A stretch of DNA of 64,000 nucleotides from Paenibacillus albiflavus (GCF_004344915.1 NZ_SKFG01000001.1:62001-126000); one strand, 5' to 3'. Positions 10,095 to 18,735 are shown, counted from the stretch's first letter. A program made the numbers and translations. The notes: a model not told the origin generated them from the sequence alone.

Positions 10095-10150
10095 ACATCA
10101 TTATATAATTATTTACTTATATAATCAATTGCTTATATGATATAATGAAC
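10095..10150. promoter_or_regulatory. divergent arsR/arsN1 promoter and probable ArsR operator
   Basis: Leftward, TTGATT (complement of 10123-10128) and TATAAT (complement of 10100-10105) are 17 bp apart and serve arsR. Rightward, TATAAT lies at 10141-10146. Between and over them are repeated TATATAA / TTATATA blocks forming imperfect dyads, a likely ArsR binding region. Confidence 0.65.
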
Positions 10151-10180
10151 CAAAGGAATGAATTGTCAGGAGGTACAATC

Positions 10181-10679
10181 ATGCTAGAATCCATTCAAGT
10201 TGAATATGCAAAAGAACAAGATCTTCCACAGATCCTCGAAATTTATAATCAGGGAATTGAAAGATCGAATTGCTACTTTGGAGGAAGATATTAAGGATCT
10301 GCCTTACATGAAACAATGGTTTCTAAATCACGAGCAACGCTACTGTGTTCTAGTTGCTAAAATAAGCAATCAAATTTGTGGATGGGCTTCTCTCAATCCA
10401 TATTCCCATCGTAGAGCTTATCAAGGTGTTGCAGACCTATCTATATACATACATCGGGAATATAGGGGCAAAGGTGTTGGCAAGCAACTACTCCTTCATT
10501 TGGAGGCTGCAGCTAGGCAGAACGGAATCTATAAAATTGTACTCTTTACGTTCCCGTTCAATCAGGGCGGACAAGGACTCTATCGTAAATCTGGATACCG
10601 TGAAGTGGGGATTTTCGAAAAACAAGGAATATTAGATGGAAATCCAATCGATGTCATGATTATGGAGAAGCTTTTGTAA
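10181..10679 (+). pseudogene. arsN1: arsN1-like GNAT acetyltransferase, frameshifted
   Basis: The gene has a good start at 10181 (AGGAGG 5-10 bases upstream) and encodes MLESIQVEYAKEQDLPQIL…YNQGIE to 10261; one extra A at about 10262 then shifts the frame, and the rest (DRIATLEE… to …VMIMEKLL) continues in the next frame to 10679. Joined, it is about 165 residues and matches phosphinothricin/arsinothricin N-acetyltransferases, including the 'YNxGIEDRIAT' motif at the lesion and the acetyl-CoA loop 'REYRGKGVGKQLL'. Divergent placement next to arsR supports an arsinothricin-resistance role (ArsN1). As written, the first frame ends after 37 residues. A sequencing error is possible, but the run is only three A. 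Confidence 0.8.
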
Positions 10680-10689
10680 ACAAACAAAA

Positions 10690-10717
10690 AAATTAAAAAC
10701 GGCACCTTTAGGTGCCG
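10690..10717 (-). terminator. terminator of the leftward SDR/SGNH operon
   Basis: CGGCACC (10700-10706), loop TTTA, GGTGCCG (10711-10717). Leftward it is followed by TTTTTAATTTTTTT, a strong terminator; rightward the tail is poor. Confidence 0.8.
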
Positions 10718-10831
10718 GTTCTGGGCTAATATAATAACCACACGAGCTTAAATGTATAAGAAAAATGCCTTTTAATTAGATATTTCCACGATGGCTTGGT
10801 AAGTCGCCTCATCTTGAACAGATTTGATCAT

Positions 10832-11404
10832 TTAGTCGGCCAAATCTGCCCGCGTAATGCCCCGTGCCTTAGGTAGATGCTTATTAATCGTCGTTCTGTA
10901 TGTCCCCGTCTTTTGTCCATTCGTCAGCCGTGGAGGGCGAACCACGGTCCAGTTCAATCCGGATTTTTGCAGCTTCTCCTCCATCCGAGCCATGTCCTCA
11001 TAAGCGTATTTGAACATCGGTTGGATCACAAGCTTGATCGTTTGACGTACCATCCACGGCGTATCACTAGGAATTTCCAAGCCAGCGGAGGACAGAGAGA
11101 TCAATCGGTGTACCCCCACCTCCTGCATCGCTTTCGCGATATTTCCCGTTCCTTCGGAATAAACGGACGTAGGTTTGCGATGATTGACGCCAAGCGCGGA
11201 TAATACCGCGTCTTGGCCGACAATTCGTTTGCTAAATGATGCTGGATCGAGCACGTCTCCCTGAAAAATTTCCAATCGTTCGCCATGAATATAGAGGGCT
11301 TCTGGATTCCGCGCGATGACGGTCACTTCGTGGCCCGCCTCGAGCGCTTGGATGACGACTTGGCGGCCGGTTCCACCCGTAGCTCCGAATACGACTACTT
11401 TCAT
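10832..11404 (-). CDS. NmrA-like/atypical SDR NAD(P)-binding protein, C-terminally truncated
   Basis: 190 residues as written. The N-terminus MKVVVFGATGGTGRQVV carries the glycine-rich dinucleotide-binding motif, and 'WTVVRPPRLTNG' is typical of NAD(P)H-binding atypical SDRs. The start at 11404 overlaps the upstream SGNH stop by ATGA. The stop TAA at 10832-10834 directly follows 'ITRADLAD'; in the same frame the sequence then reads 19 more codons, MIKSVQDEATYQAIVEISN, to a TAA at 10772. That reading resembles the normal C-terminus of this family (…RADLADFM…), so the TAA looks like an in-frame nonsense mutation that removes the last helix. Activity is uncertain. Confidence 0.82.
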   Translation of the reverse strand: MKVVVFGATGGTGRQVVIQALEAGHEVTVIARNPEALYIHGERLEIFQGDVLDPASFSKRIVGQDAVLSALGVNHRKPTSVYSEGTGNIAKAMQEVGVHRLISLSSAGLEIPSDTPWMVRQTIKLVIQPMFKYAYEDMARMEEKLQKSGLNWTVVRPPRLTNGQKTGTYRTTINKHLPKARGITRADLAD

Positions 11405-12240
11405 CGTTCTTTGCCTCCGGTAAGGCTTTCGACAACCCAACGGACAATCGCTTTGTGGCCTTCAAATGAAGGGTGAACTCCATCAATGCCCATGTATTTT
11501 GCATGCGCCGGTTGCCCGAAACCTGCTTGCGTATCGACGACCGGATCGGACATGCCACGGATCAAGTCACCGACTGCGAGAATATCTTCGTTTCTCCAAC
11601 TAAGTTGCCCCATTTGAAAATACGTAAACGCGGCGACCCGCTCTTCGTCGAAGGTCGGCGGCGTGACCCATACCCAGTTGGATTTGGACCGCGCTGCGGC
11701 AATTTGCCGAATCTCATGCAAGTTCTTGGCCGTTTCCCCCAAGCTCACAAGCGGTTTCGCGGAGTCTGGGCCAACGCGCATCGTATCGTTAGCCCCGATC
11801 ATGCATAAAATCCAATCAGGTTGTTTGGCGACGATTCCACTGAATCGGCTAAGAACTTGGGTGGTCGTATTACCTGAAATCCCTTCGTTAATCAGCTGAA
11901 TTCCGTCCTGCGGCCTTTGCAGCTCAAGCAGGTGTCGGAGAATTTCAAACCACGAAAGCAAATCGTCCATTGTGCTTTCGCCAACTCCAACCACAGTTTC
12001 GCCCGCCTTGATCGGCAAACGGTCGACCCGAGCGGCAAAATCGGGGTATTGCAGCAGCTGCTCCGCGGCTTCTTTCGCTTGTTGCGTCAACTGGCTTTTA
12101 ATGAGCAGATACGAATCGACATCCATGCCGTAAATCGCCGCCAACACTTTGTCGTCCATATTACGTGCGAAAGTCAATACTTTCTCAGGATGCTGCGATT
12201 GCACTAGTTTCGCCAATTGCGGATTCAAATTTGTTTTCAT
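11401..12240 (-). CDS. SGNH/GDSL-family hydrolase
   Basis: 279 residues. The catalytic blocks are visible: 'GVGESTMDD' (block I nucleophile Ser, residues about 86-94), 'NEGISGNTT' (block II Gly), 'CMIGANDT' (block III Asn), and 'DGVHPSFEGH' (block V Asp/His). Such enzymes are esterases or lipases acting on acyl or acetyl esters. No signal peptide is seen, so it is probably cytoplasmic. It lies in a leftward operon, 51 bp after the SDR stop, and its stop overlaps the NmrA-like start. Residues 1-80 are a helical extension not part of the catalytic core. The substrate is unknown. Confidence 0.88.
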   Translation of the reverse strand: MKTNLNPQLAKLVQSQHPEKVLTFARNMDDKVLAAIYGMDVDSYLLIKSQLTQQAKEAAEQLLQYPDFAARVDRLPIKAGETVVGVGESTMDDLLSWFEILRHLLELQRPQDGIQLINEGISGNTTTQVLSRFSGIVAKQPDWILCMIGANDTMRVGPDSAKPLVSLGETAKNLHEIRQIAAARSKSNWVWVTPPTFDEERVAAFTYFQMGQLSWRNEDILAVGDLIRGMSDPVVDTQAGFGQPAHAKYMGIDGVHPSFEGHKAIVRWVVESLTGGKER

Positions 12241-12291
12241 CCGTATTCGATTCTCCTTTTTTACGAAATATGAACTCTCTACTTGAACGGC

Positions 12292-13059
12292 TTAGCGCAT
12301 GGACATGCCGCCGTTAATCTCGATAGTCTCCCCTGTCACGAATGCGGATAGGTTGGAAACTAGATATAATACGCCACCCGCTACGTCTTCTGGCAGCCCT
12401 TCTCGTCCAAGCGGGATACCCGCGATAATGGACTTGCGGATTTCTTCGTTTTTGAAACGGTCGTTCGACGTGTTGGCAATGACGCCGGGAGTGATGGCAT
12501 TGATGCGAATTCCGTGACCGGCAAATTCCTTAGCCATGTTCTTCGTAAAGGCGAGCATTGCCGCTTTAGCCGACGCGTAAAGTGAGACGCCGAGACCTCC
12601 TCCGTTGTGGGCCGCGAGAGAGGCGATATTTACGATTTTGCCTCTTTTCTTTCCCACCATCCCCGGCAGAACTGCTTTGGATAAGAATACACTGGACTTG
12701 AAATTGACATCCATCATCTCGGCATAATATTCTTCCGTAAGTTCTAGTACTGGTGCCCTGCGGCTCATCTGACCGGCGTTGTTCACCAAGATGTCGATAG
12801 ATGCGCCGAAGTAGGCTTGAATTTGGACAATCAAGGCGTTAATTTGATCAACCTTCGTCAAATCGGCTTGAAAGGACTCAGCCTGGCCCCCCGCATCCCG
12901 GATCTTGCGAACTGTCTCGTCCGCACCTTCCCGATTCTGCAAGTAATGGACGGCGACTAACGCCCCTTCGGACGCAAGCCGCCATGCGATCGCGCTTCCG
13001 ATGCCCCCGCTACCTCCGGTTACTAGCGCCAACTGTCCGTTTATACGTATATCCATCAT
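12292..13059 (-). CDS. SDR-family oxidoreductase
   Basis: About 255 residues of a classical short-chain dehydrogenase/reductase. It shows the cofactor loop 'TGGSGGIGSA' near the N-terminus, 'NNAG', a Ser in 'IVNIASLAAHN', the catalytic Y-x-x-x-K in 'YASAKAAM', and the 'GETIEINGGMSMR' C-terminus. Substrate cannot be deduced. I start at 13059 (MMDIRINGQ) because AAGGAG lies ten bases upstream. It sits 17 bp after the small membrane protein gene, within the same leftward operon divergent from a two-component system. Confidence 0.9.
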   Translation of the reverse strand: MMDIRINGQLALVTGGSGGIGSAIAWRLASEGALVAVHYLQNREGADETVRKIRDAGGQAESFQADLTKVDQINALIVQIQAYFGASIDILVNNAGQMSRRAPVLELTEEYYAEMMDVNFKSSVFLSKAVLPGMVGKKRGKIVNIASLAAHNGGGLGVSLYASAKAAMLAFTKNMAKEFAGHGIRINAITPGVIANTSNDRFKNEEIRKSIIAGIPLGREGLPEDVAGGVLYLVSNLSAFVTGETIEINGGMSMR

Positions 13060-13076
13060 TTCACCCACACTCCTTT

Positions 13077-13451
13077 TCATCTTTTCGCTTGAATGTCTTT
13101 CGGATCATTCTTGACCGTTATGACCGAACCCCAGAACAACAGCAAGGCCACTACTGGATGTAACGCCGCAATTACACCTGTAGACGAGAAAACTTGCATC
13201 GTTAGAAACTGGAACACGACGAGAGCGAACAACCCTAAACTCACCCAGCGTTTAAACCCCTTAATTCCGCTAACGAAAGTAAGCAGGAACATGAGCAATG
13301 GAGCTAGGGCGAATATTTGGACGAACGATTTGTGTACCTCCCAATTTGAAGCATCCAAGAACGTGGCCAATCCAGCAATGAATACTTGCATCACGATGCA
13401 GGCCAGAAATGCCCAAGCTACTATTTTGAAAATGAGTCCACCGACTTTCAT
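13077..13451 (-). CDS. small DUF6220-like membrane protein
   Basis: 124 residues with four hydrophobic segments, at about 7-30, 45-65, 68-88 and 92-112, and short charged loops, ending in a basic cytoplasmic-looking tail. It resembles the DUF6220 family, whose function is not known. It is the first gene of the leftward operon with SDR, SGNH hydrolase and NmrA-like genes, and faces the response regulator gene across 199 bp. GAGGGG lies upstream of the ATG. Function is not assigned. Confidence 0.75.
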   Translation of the reverse strand: MKVGGLIFKIVAWAFLACIVMQVFIAGLATFLDASNWEVHKSFVQIFALAPLLMFLLTFVSGIKGFKRWVSLGLFALVVFQFLTMQVFSSTGVIAALHPVVALLLFWGSVITVKNDPKDIQAKR

Positions 13452-13650
13452 GCACTATTCCTCCCCTCTAACAATGATTTTGTATTGTGACAATGCTAAC
13501 GATAACTTTCGGATATCACAAAGCATTGCGCATAAAAGTCACAAAACGCTCAACATGCGGTATCATTCCGCTCAATCGAATCACAAGCCAGAACGGATAT
13601 GCTACAATGGTGACAAATCAGGGTAATTGGGTAAATTTGGGGGAAACAAC

Positions 13651-14343
13651 ATGAATATGAAACGCACTGTATTGATCGTCGACGATGACCATGAGATCGT
13701 GGAGTTAATGAGGGATTATCTCGAAGATGAACAGTTCGAAGTCGTGGAGGCATATAGCGCAGATCATGCGATTGAAGCATTGAAGCGCAATCGGATCGAT
13801 TGTATGTTGTTGGACGTGATGATGCCCGGTCAGAGCGGGCTGGAACTTTGCAGGCAAATTCGGAAAACGCAAGATACACCGATCTTATTCCTTAGCGCGC
13901 GCGGCGAGGACATGGACAAGATCAGAGGTCTCAGTTTGGGCGGCGACGATTATATCGTGAAATCCGCGACACCCGAAGAAGTCATCGCTCGTATTAAAGC
14001 CGTGCTCCGTCGTTATGGCAAGCATGACAAGGATGCTAAGCTCGAGCTGGATTTCGGCCGTCTCGTCTTGGACATCATGGCGCACGAAGCGAGAATCGAC
14101 GGCGTTCCAGTGTCTATGACGCCCAAAGAGTTCGATATTCTGTGCTTGTTCGCAGAATACCCTCGCCAAGTGTTCACGTATGAGCAATTGCTGCAGCGCT
14201 TCTGGGAAGGGATTGGAGACAAACATACTGTAACCGTTCATATCGGGAGAATTCGTGAAAAAATCGAAGAAGATCCGAGAAAACCAACGTACATCGCCAA
14301 CGTTTGGGGCGTCGGTTATCGTTTCGAAGGGGTGCGACGATGA
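13651..14343 (+). CDS. OmpR/PhoB-family response regulator
   Basis: 230 residues. Receiver domain with acidic D11-D12-D13, phospho-acceptor D55 in 'MLLDVMMPG', and the conserved Lys in 'IVKSATPEE'; then an OmpR winged-helix DNA-binding domain from about residue 130 with 'TPKEFDILCLFAEYPRQVFTYEQLL'-type sequence. The start is set at 13651 by the GGGGGA upstream; an earlier in-frame start would add eight residues. The stop overlaps the histidine kinase start by ATGA. The divergent operon at 10.8-13.4 kb is a natural candidate target. Confidence 0.94.
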   Translation: MNMKRTVLIVDDDHEIVELMRDYLEDEQFEVVEAYSADHAIEALKRNRIDCMLLDVMMPGQSGLELCRQIRKTQDTPILFLSARGEDMDKIRGLSLGGDDYIVKSATPEEVIARIKAVLRRYGKHDKDAKLELDFGRLVLDIMAHEARIDGVPVSMTPKEFDILCLFAEYPRQVFTYEQLLQRFWEGIGDKHTVTVHIGRIREKIEEDPRKPTYIANVWGVGYRFEGVRR

Positions 14344-15644
14344 AACCACTCCGCATACGCCAGTGGATGGTGATCGGCATGCTGATAGTGCTCATCCTTC
14401 CGCGATTATCTTATGAAATACCGGGCTTGTTCGACCGGTATGTTTTGGAAAATTCCAAGTATTCTCGGCAGCAGACGGCCATGAACGACTTGATGCGCGA
14501 AGTCGGCGAATCTGATGTCGCTCGCTGGAGCGATCCTGCCTGGCAGGCTGGGATCGAAAAAACGATCGCCGCATCGCACTCGGGAATCGTCTTGTTTGAT
14601 ACTGATGGCCACGAATATTATCGATTTAACTCTTCGGGATCGAAATCGACCGCTGAGCGGGAATTAATCGTCATGGAGCAAGGGCAATTGCGGGGAAAAG
14701 CCCTCTTCTACGCCCCTAAACAAACGAGCGAATTGGCAACGGCGTTTGCTATTTTCGCTGGTATCTTCGCCATTTTGTTCATCGGATTTCAAATGGGGCG
14801 CGTCGTCGTGAAGCCATTGGAAGCGATGAGTGCCGCGGCTAGACGAATCGCAGACGGTGATTTGGATTTTGAGCTTCCCGCATCTACTGTTATGGAAGTA
14901 ACGGACGTGCGCGCCGCTTTTCAAGCGATGGGCAAGGGGCTTCAGGAATCGCTCATCCGTCAATCCGAACTGGAGGAAGAACGACGGTTCTTCATTAGTT
15001 CGATTGCTCATGATTTAAGGACGCCCTTATTCGCGTTACGGGGGTTTTTGACGAGGCTGGAACGCGGCGATAACCCTGAGAAAGCTGCGAGATATGCCGC
15101 CATTTGCAGCAAAAAGGCCGATCAATTGGAACGTCTTGTGTCCGATCTTTTTTCATACGGACAGATGTCGTCCTTGGAGCAATTGCTGCGGCCATTGCCG
15201 CTGGACATTGGCTCTTTGTTCGAGGATATCGTAGCAGATTTTTTACCTCAGGCTAGGGACAAAAATATCAATCTTACATACGAAGCCCCGTTGGAAAACC
15301 GTGAGCTTCAAGGAGACGCCCATCTGCTGCGGCGCGCGATCGGCAATCTGATCGATAACGCCCTTCGTTATACGCCGGCAAACGGCAACATTACAATCCG
15401 ATTGCGAATGGAGAAAACCCGAGCCCACTTTACTGTCGAAGATAGCGGGCCAGGCATTCCAGACCAGCAGTTGTCCCATATTTTCGATGCGTTCTACCGA
15501 GGGGACGATTCGAGAAACCCGGCAAACGGCGGGACTGGGCTTGGTCTTACGATTGCGCGTAGAATTATAAGAGCTCATAACGGTGATCTTATTGCCGAGA
15601 ATCACAGCCAAGGGGGTGCCATCTTTACGGGCTGGATCAAATAA
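14340..15644 (+). CDS. two-component sensor histidine kinase
   Basis: 434 residues. An N-terminal membrane segment (about 10-28), an extracellular domain of roughly 100 residues, a second membrane segment (about 132-155, 'FAIFAGIFAILFIGFQ'), HAMP ('MSAAARRIADGDLDFELP'), the dimerisation domain with phospho-acceptor His in 'SSIAHDLRTPL', the N-box 'AIGNLIDNALRYT', G1 'DSGPGIP' and G2 'GGTGLGLTIARRI'. All catalytic boxes are intact. The start ATG at 14340 overlaps the regulator's stop, so the pair is translationally coupled. The signal is unknown. Confidence 0.94.
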   Translation: MKPLRIRQWMVIGMLIVLILPRLSYEIPGLFDRYVLENSKYSRQQTAMNDLMREVGESDVARWSDPAWQAGIEKTIAASHSGIVLFDTDGHEYYRFNSSGSKSTAERELIVMEQGQLRGKALFYAPKQTSELATAFAIFAGIFAILFIGFQMGRVVVKPLEAMSAAARRIADGDLDFELPASTVMEVTDVRAAFQAMGKGLQESLIRQSELEEERRFFISSIAHDLRTPLFALRGFLTRLERGDNPEKAARYAAICSKKADQLERLVSDLFSYGQMSSLEQLLRPLPLDIGSLFEDIVADFLPQARDKNINLTYEAPLENRELQGDAHLLRRAIGNLIDNALRYTPANGNITIRLRMEKTRAHFTVEDSGPGIPDQQLSHIFDAFYRGDDSRNPANGGTGLGLTIARRIIRAHNGDLIAENHSQGGAIFTGWIK

Positions 15645-15710
15645 GCTCGGATGCTGTATAGTTCCTTATTAAATGAGATCCTATTATTGACCTTGGATCG
15701 GCAGCCAGCA

Positions 15711-16724
15711 TTAACTCGCTCCAGCTTGTAATGCTCCAAGCGCTTCGCGCAAATGTTTCAATGCTTTTAGGCCATTGGTTTCCGCCTTCTTGGCCTCTTG
15801 TAAGAGATTAACTGCTTTCACGATGTTTTGTGGATCACTAGGATCTCCTCCATCAGGGAAAGGAAACAGATCAGAAAGTCCTTGTAGTGCCGATGCCACA
15901 GTTTCATAATGATGTAGAGCATCCGTTATGAATGTCCAATCATACGCTACAAATTCTTCCTTTATACCACGAAGAAATTGTACAGCAAATTGACGTAACT
16001 CCGAATAAACTGCAATATTATACGCATTAAAAAACGGGACAATCTTATCCCCTCTAAAAGCTTCGATCCAAGCATCATAAGCAGCAAGCCCTTTTGTTAA
16101 ATCGCCATCTACATGTTTAATGGATTCCTTCATGTTCCCATGCTCCCATACCATATCGAGCATATTACATAATGCTGTCAGTCGGTCAATATTGTTTGGC
16201 TCGGTGAAGGCAATGAGTCCGACTTCAGAGGTTTCTCCCTTTCCAATTTGTTTGTATGGTAAGGTCTCCTCTTTTATCTTGTCTAGTGCATATAGCTGTT
16301 GCTCTTTATCATTATAACCATATACGAGTCCGAACTCCGCATGGAACAAATCCCACATGATCACCGGAAGTCCTCTATCAATCGATTCGTGAATTGTGTT
16401 GAGAACATCAGTGACGATCAGTGGTTCCACAGGAAGAAAGCTTAATACTTTTACATCATTGCCAAGATTGGATAATGCTTGCGGGAAGTTCTCTTCCCCA
16501 GCAAAAATGAACGGACCACCAATATGAACCGTTTCTTTGAAAATATTAAGAGAAAAAGCATACCCTGTCAGCGCATTGACTTCAGCAAGGGAAATACCCT
16601 TCTTTTCGCTATACTGCATCAACCCCCACAAGCAATAAGTGACCGATGGTCTTGAACCTATAAAATGACTATCACCAACCCGCTCCGTATATATTATAGG
16701 CCGTTCCAAAATTCTTTTTGTCAT
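15711..16724 (-). CDS. BtrH-like / cysteine-peptidase-fold protein of unknown function
   Basis: 337 residues. The N-terminal part (about 1-200) resembles the butirosin biosynthesis protein H N-terminal family, related to C39-type papain-like folds: a Cys within 'PSVTYCLWGLMQY', an aromatic/glycine region, and 'GLPVIMWDLFHAEFGLVYGYN' where a catalytic His/Asp region would be expected. The C-terminal third is helical. The start at 16724 follows AAGGGAG by nine bases; an upstream in-frame ATG would add 18 charged residues. It is monocistronic. An inverted repeat CATGATAGA/TCTATCATG lies at 16796-16831 upstream. No pathway partners are nearby. Confidence 0.6.
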   Translation of the reverse strand: MTKRILERPIIYTERVGDSHFIGSRPSVTYCLWGLMQYSEKKGISLAEVNALTGYAFSLNIFKETVHIGGPFIFAGEENFPQALSNLGNDVKVLSFLPVEPLIVTDVLNTIHESIDRGLPVIMWDLFHAEFGLVYGYNDKEQQLYALDKIKEETLPYKQIGKGETSEVGLIAFTEPNNIDRLTALCNMLDMVWEHGNMKESIKHVDGDLTKGLAAYDAWIEAFRGDKIVPFFNAYNIAVYSELRQFAVQFLRGIKEEFVAYDWTFITDALHHYETVASALQGLSDLFPFPDGGDPSDPQNIVKAVNLLQEAKKAETNGLKALKHLREALGALQAGAS

Positions 16725-16795
16725 ACATTTTTTCTCCCTTCTCTTAATCAGATGCTCGTTAATAAGATCCTTCATCACTCGACATTCGTCTATAT

Positions 16796-16831
16796 CATGA
16801 TAGATGCCATAACAGGAAAATTTCTATCATG
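16796..16831. promoter_or_regulatory. inverted repeat upstream of the BtrH-like gene
   Basis: CATGATAGA (16796-16804) and TCTATCATG (16823-16831) are a perfect 9-bp inverted repeat with an 18-bp spacer, 70-110 bp before the start codon. A regulator site is possible. Confidence 0.35.
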
Positions 16832-16899
16832 TATTTTGAAAAAAATTAATTTTTCTAAATTCTTTTTATGTACTACGACTATTTCTAGCTGCGACATGA

Positions 16900-17307
16900 T
16901 TATCCTGTTTTGTAGTTCAATCGGGTAGGAGGCTTCCCATTAGTTGAGTAGCCTACCTCCCATACCACTGTACGGTAGCCGTTAAAAATATAACGCAACA
17001 CCATTAGAGAAATTACTCCAACCACTACAGTTCCTAATAAGCTGCGTGTAAATACAGCTGTTGCAAACGTTGGTAATGATGCAAACAAAAAAAAGTTGTT
17101 TTTTAAAGGTGAAAGTTCCCCGTTATGTATGAATAACTCTTGCCCTACCAAAGCTGCCATGACTGCGATTGGAATATATTTCAGCCAGCGCATTCCCCAA
17201 TCAGGTAATTGTAGGCGGCTAAGAACAATAAGTGGCAACACTCTAGGAATGAATGTAACTATAGATGCCCCTATAATAATCAACAAAATTGACCATCTTA
17301 CTTCCAT
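16900..17307 (-). CDS. azlD: AzlD-family branched-chain amino acid export subunit
   Basis: 135 residues with four hydrophobic segments; 'IVTFIPRVLPLIVLSRLQLPDWGMRWLKYIPIAVMAAL' marks the AzlD family. With AzlC it forms an exporter for branched-chain amino acids or related analogues. Its start overlaps the 3' end of azlC by about 10 bp, so the two are translationally coupled. Gene symbol by family; the physiological substrate is not shown by the sequence. Confidence 0.88.
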   Translation of the reverse strand: MEVRWSILLIIIGASIVTFIPRVLPLIVLSRLQLPDWGMRWLKYIPIAVMAALVGQELFIHNGELSPLKNNFFLFASLPTFATAVFTRSLLGTVVVGVISLMVLRYIFNGYRTVVWEVGYSTNGKPPTRLNYKTG

Positions 17308-18029
17308 TTTTCCACCACCATTCCTATTATTGCGGCAATTATTGTTGCCACTATGACACCTACACTTGCTGACGACACCAAAGTTACTCCGATAACAATG
17401 ACTACAGCAATTATCGCAACACAGACATCTACAAAAATTTTCGCTCGGCTAACCATCATTAGAACCAGAAGTCCTATAAACATAGCTGGTAGAGCAAAAT
17501 CTAGACCAAGCTTCTGGGGATTTGTAATCCATTCACCTAAAAACGCACCGGCTATAGTGGCAACAATCCAGTTTATATAAGCTGCTATATTTAGACCATG
17601 CATCCATCTTTCACTAATCAATTTCTTATTCGCTGCTTGATTAATGGCGACACCAAATGTTTCATCTGTGAGTAAAGAACCAATTATCATATTCTTTAAG
17701 GGTGTAAGATGACGAAAATAAGGTGATAAAGCTGCACTAAGTAAGAGGTGGCGGAGATTAACGAAAAAAACAGTAAAAATAATAGCTGCTGCCGAGGCGT
17801 TCGTTGTAACCATTCCAGCTATGATGAATTGCGCTGATCCAGCATAGACAAGTAAACTCATGAGTGTGATTTCAGCTATGCTTAGTCCTGATGTTTTTCC
17901 TATTACACCTGCAGCAAATCCTATACTCAGGTAACCTAACAACGTAGGAATGCAGTCTTTTACTCCTTGGAAGAAACTCTCTTCACTAATTACTATCCCA
18001 TTATCATTAATGTGGGAATTCTCTTGCAT
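17298..18029 (-). CDS. azlC: AzlC-family branched-chain amino acid export permease
   Basis: 243 residues, about seven to eight hydrophobic segments, with the family's 'GVKDCIPTLLGYLSIGFAAGVIGK' N-terminal region and 'SLLVYAGSAQFIIAGM'. It is the large subunit of the AzlCD exporter. It overlaps azlD downstream. A bidirectional stem-loop lies about 130 bp upstream and could be a leader attenuator or an orphan terminator. Confidence 0.92.
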   Translation of the reverse strand: MQENSHINDNGIVISEESFFQGVKDCIPTLLGYLSIGFAAGVIGKTSGLSIAEITLMSLLVYAGSAQFIIAGMVTTNASAAAIIFTVFFVNLRHLLLSAALSPYFRHLTPLKNMIIGSLLTDETFGVAINQAANKKLISERWMHGLNIAAYINWIVATIAGAFLGEWITNPQKLGLDFALPAMFIGLLVLMMVSRAKIFVDVCVAIIAVVIVIGVTLVSSASVGVIVATIIAAIIGMVVEKWK

Positions 18030-18160
18030 CTTCTGATCCTCTCCTGCTGTTATTCATAATGCCCTCCATACCAATTGATTGTCCATTATATCGTTCATTC
18101 TGTTTGAATGTCTACATCGTTTTTATTAGAGTTCTCTTTTTTTATGGATCAGGTAACAAA

Positions 18161-18189
18161 AAAACTGACGACTCATGGTCGTCAGTTTT
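18161..18189. terminator. strong bidirectional stem-loop between divergent genes
   Basis: A perfect 12-bp stem, AAAACTGACGAC (18161-18172) with GTCGTCAGTTTT (18178-18189), loop TCATG, with T-runs both ways. It sits between divergently oriented azlC and the 18274 gene, where no transcript should end. Confidence 0.7.
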
Positions 18190-18273
18190 TCCAATTCAAA
18201 TGATTGGTTAGGATGCAGAAAAGCAATAATAAACTGTGATTGAATACCATTTATGAAAAGGAGATCTCTCAGC

Positions 18274-18555
18274 ATGCATTCAGATTTCGAAAATGCTTTT
18301 ACACGAATTCACCTGTTGTATCATGCGAATCAACATGCACTTACACCCGAGGAGATACAACCCGAAATTAACAGTCACGGCTATCAATTTAGTCCAGAGA
18401 AAGTTAAACAAGAGTTGGATCATCTGACAGGCGAAGGTTACCTATCTAACGCGGGTTCCCAATACGATATAACAACAAGCGGCAAAGATGAACTGCGAAG
18501 TGTCCAGCAGCATTTGGAAACATTATATCAAGAAGTTGCAAAGAAACAAATATAA
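18274..18555 (+). CDS. small winged-helix-like hypothetical protein
   Basis: 93 residues, soluble, charged, predicted helical with a two-part winged-helix look ('TPEEIQPEINSHGYQFSPEKVKQELDHLTGEGYL' then a beta-like 'YDITTSGKDEL'). That pattern resembles PadR- or MarR-like DNA-binding folds, but no family is certain. The start at 18274 is supported by AAGGAGAT upstream; the earlier in-frame ATG overlaps that Shine-Dalgarno sequence. It stands alone between azlC (divergent) and an SDR gene. Confidence 0.6.
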   Translation: MHSDFENAFTRIHLLYHANQHALTPEEIQPEINSHGYQFSPEKVKQELDHLTGEGYLSNAGSQYDITTSGKDELRSVQQHLETLYQEVAKKQI

Positions 18556-18576
18556 GTAGTCTTCTTATGAAGTTCG

Positions 18577-18623
18577 AAATCAATCTCCCGTGCGTTTTGT
18601 AAAATCGGACAGGAGATTGATTT
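18577..18623. terminator. stem-loop after the small winged-helix gene
   Basis: AAATCAATCTCC (18577-18588) and GGAGATTGATTT (18612-18623) form a perfect 12-bp stem with a 23-base loop, just after the gene ending at 18555. T-tract is weak. Confidence 0.45.
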
Positions 18624-18735
18624 ATGTTCGATAAAGTTCTGTTGGATTTGGGATGAATTGAGACAATTCATAAATACCTAAAGTTCCTTCAATTTGAGAG
18701 ATTTGTTGAACGATCCGTTCAAATCCATTCGTTTC

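Noticed and set aside
11232-11558. Leftward 108-codon frame across the SGNH/NmrA-like junction
   Set aside because: It lies inside two genes supported by motifs and by the ATGA overlap; its translation has no recognisable family.
18030-18273. T-box leader for azlCD
   Set aside because: The hairpin at 18161-18189 is there, but the conserved T-box sequence upstream of it is absent.
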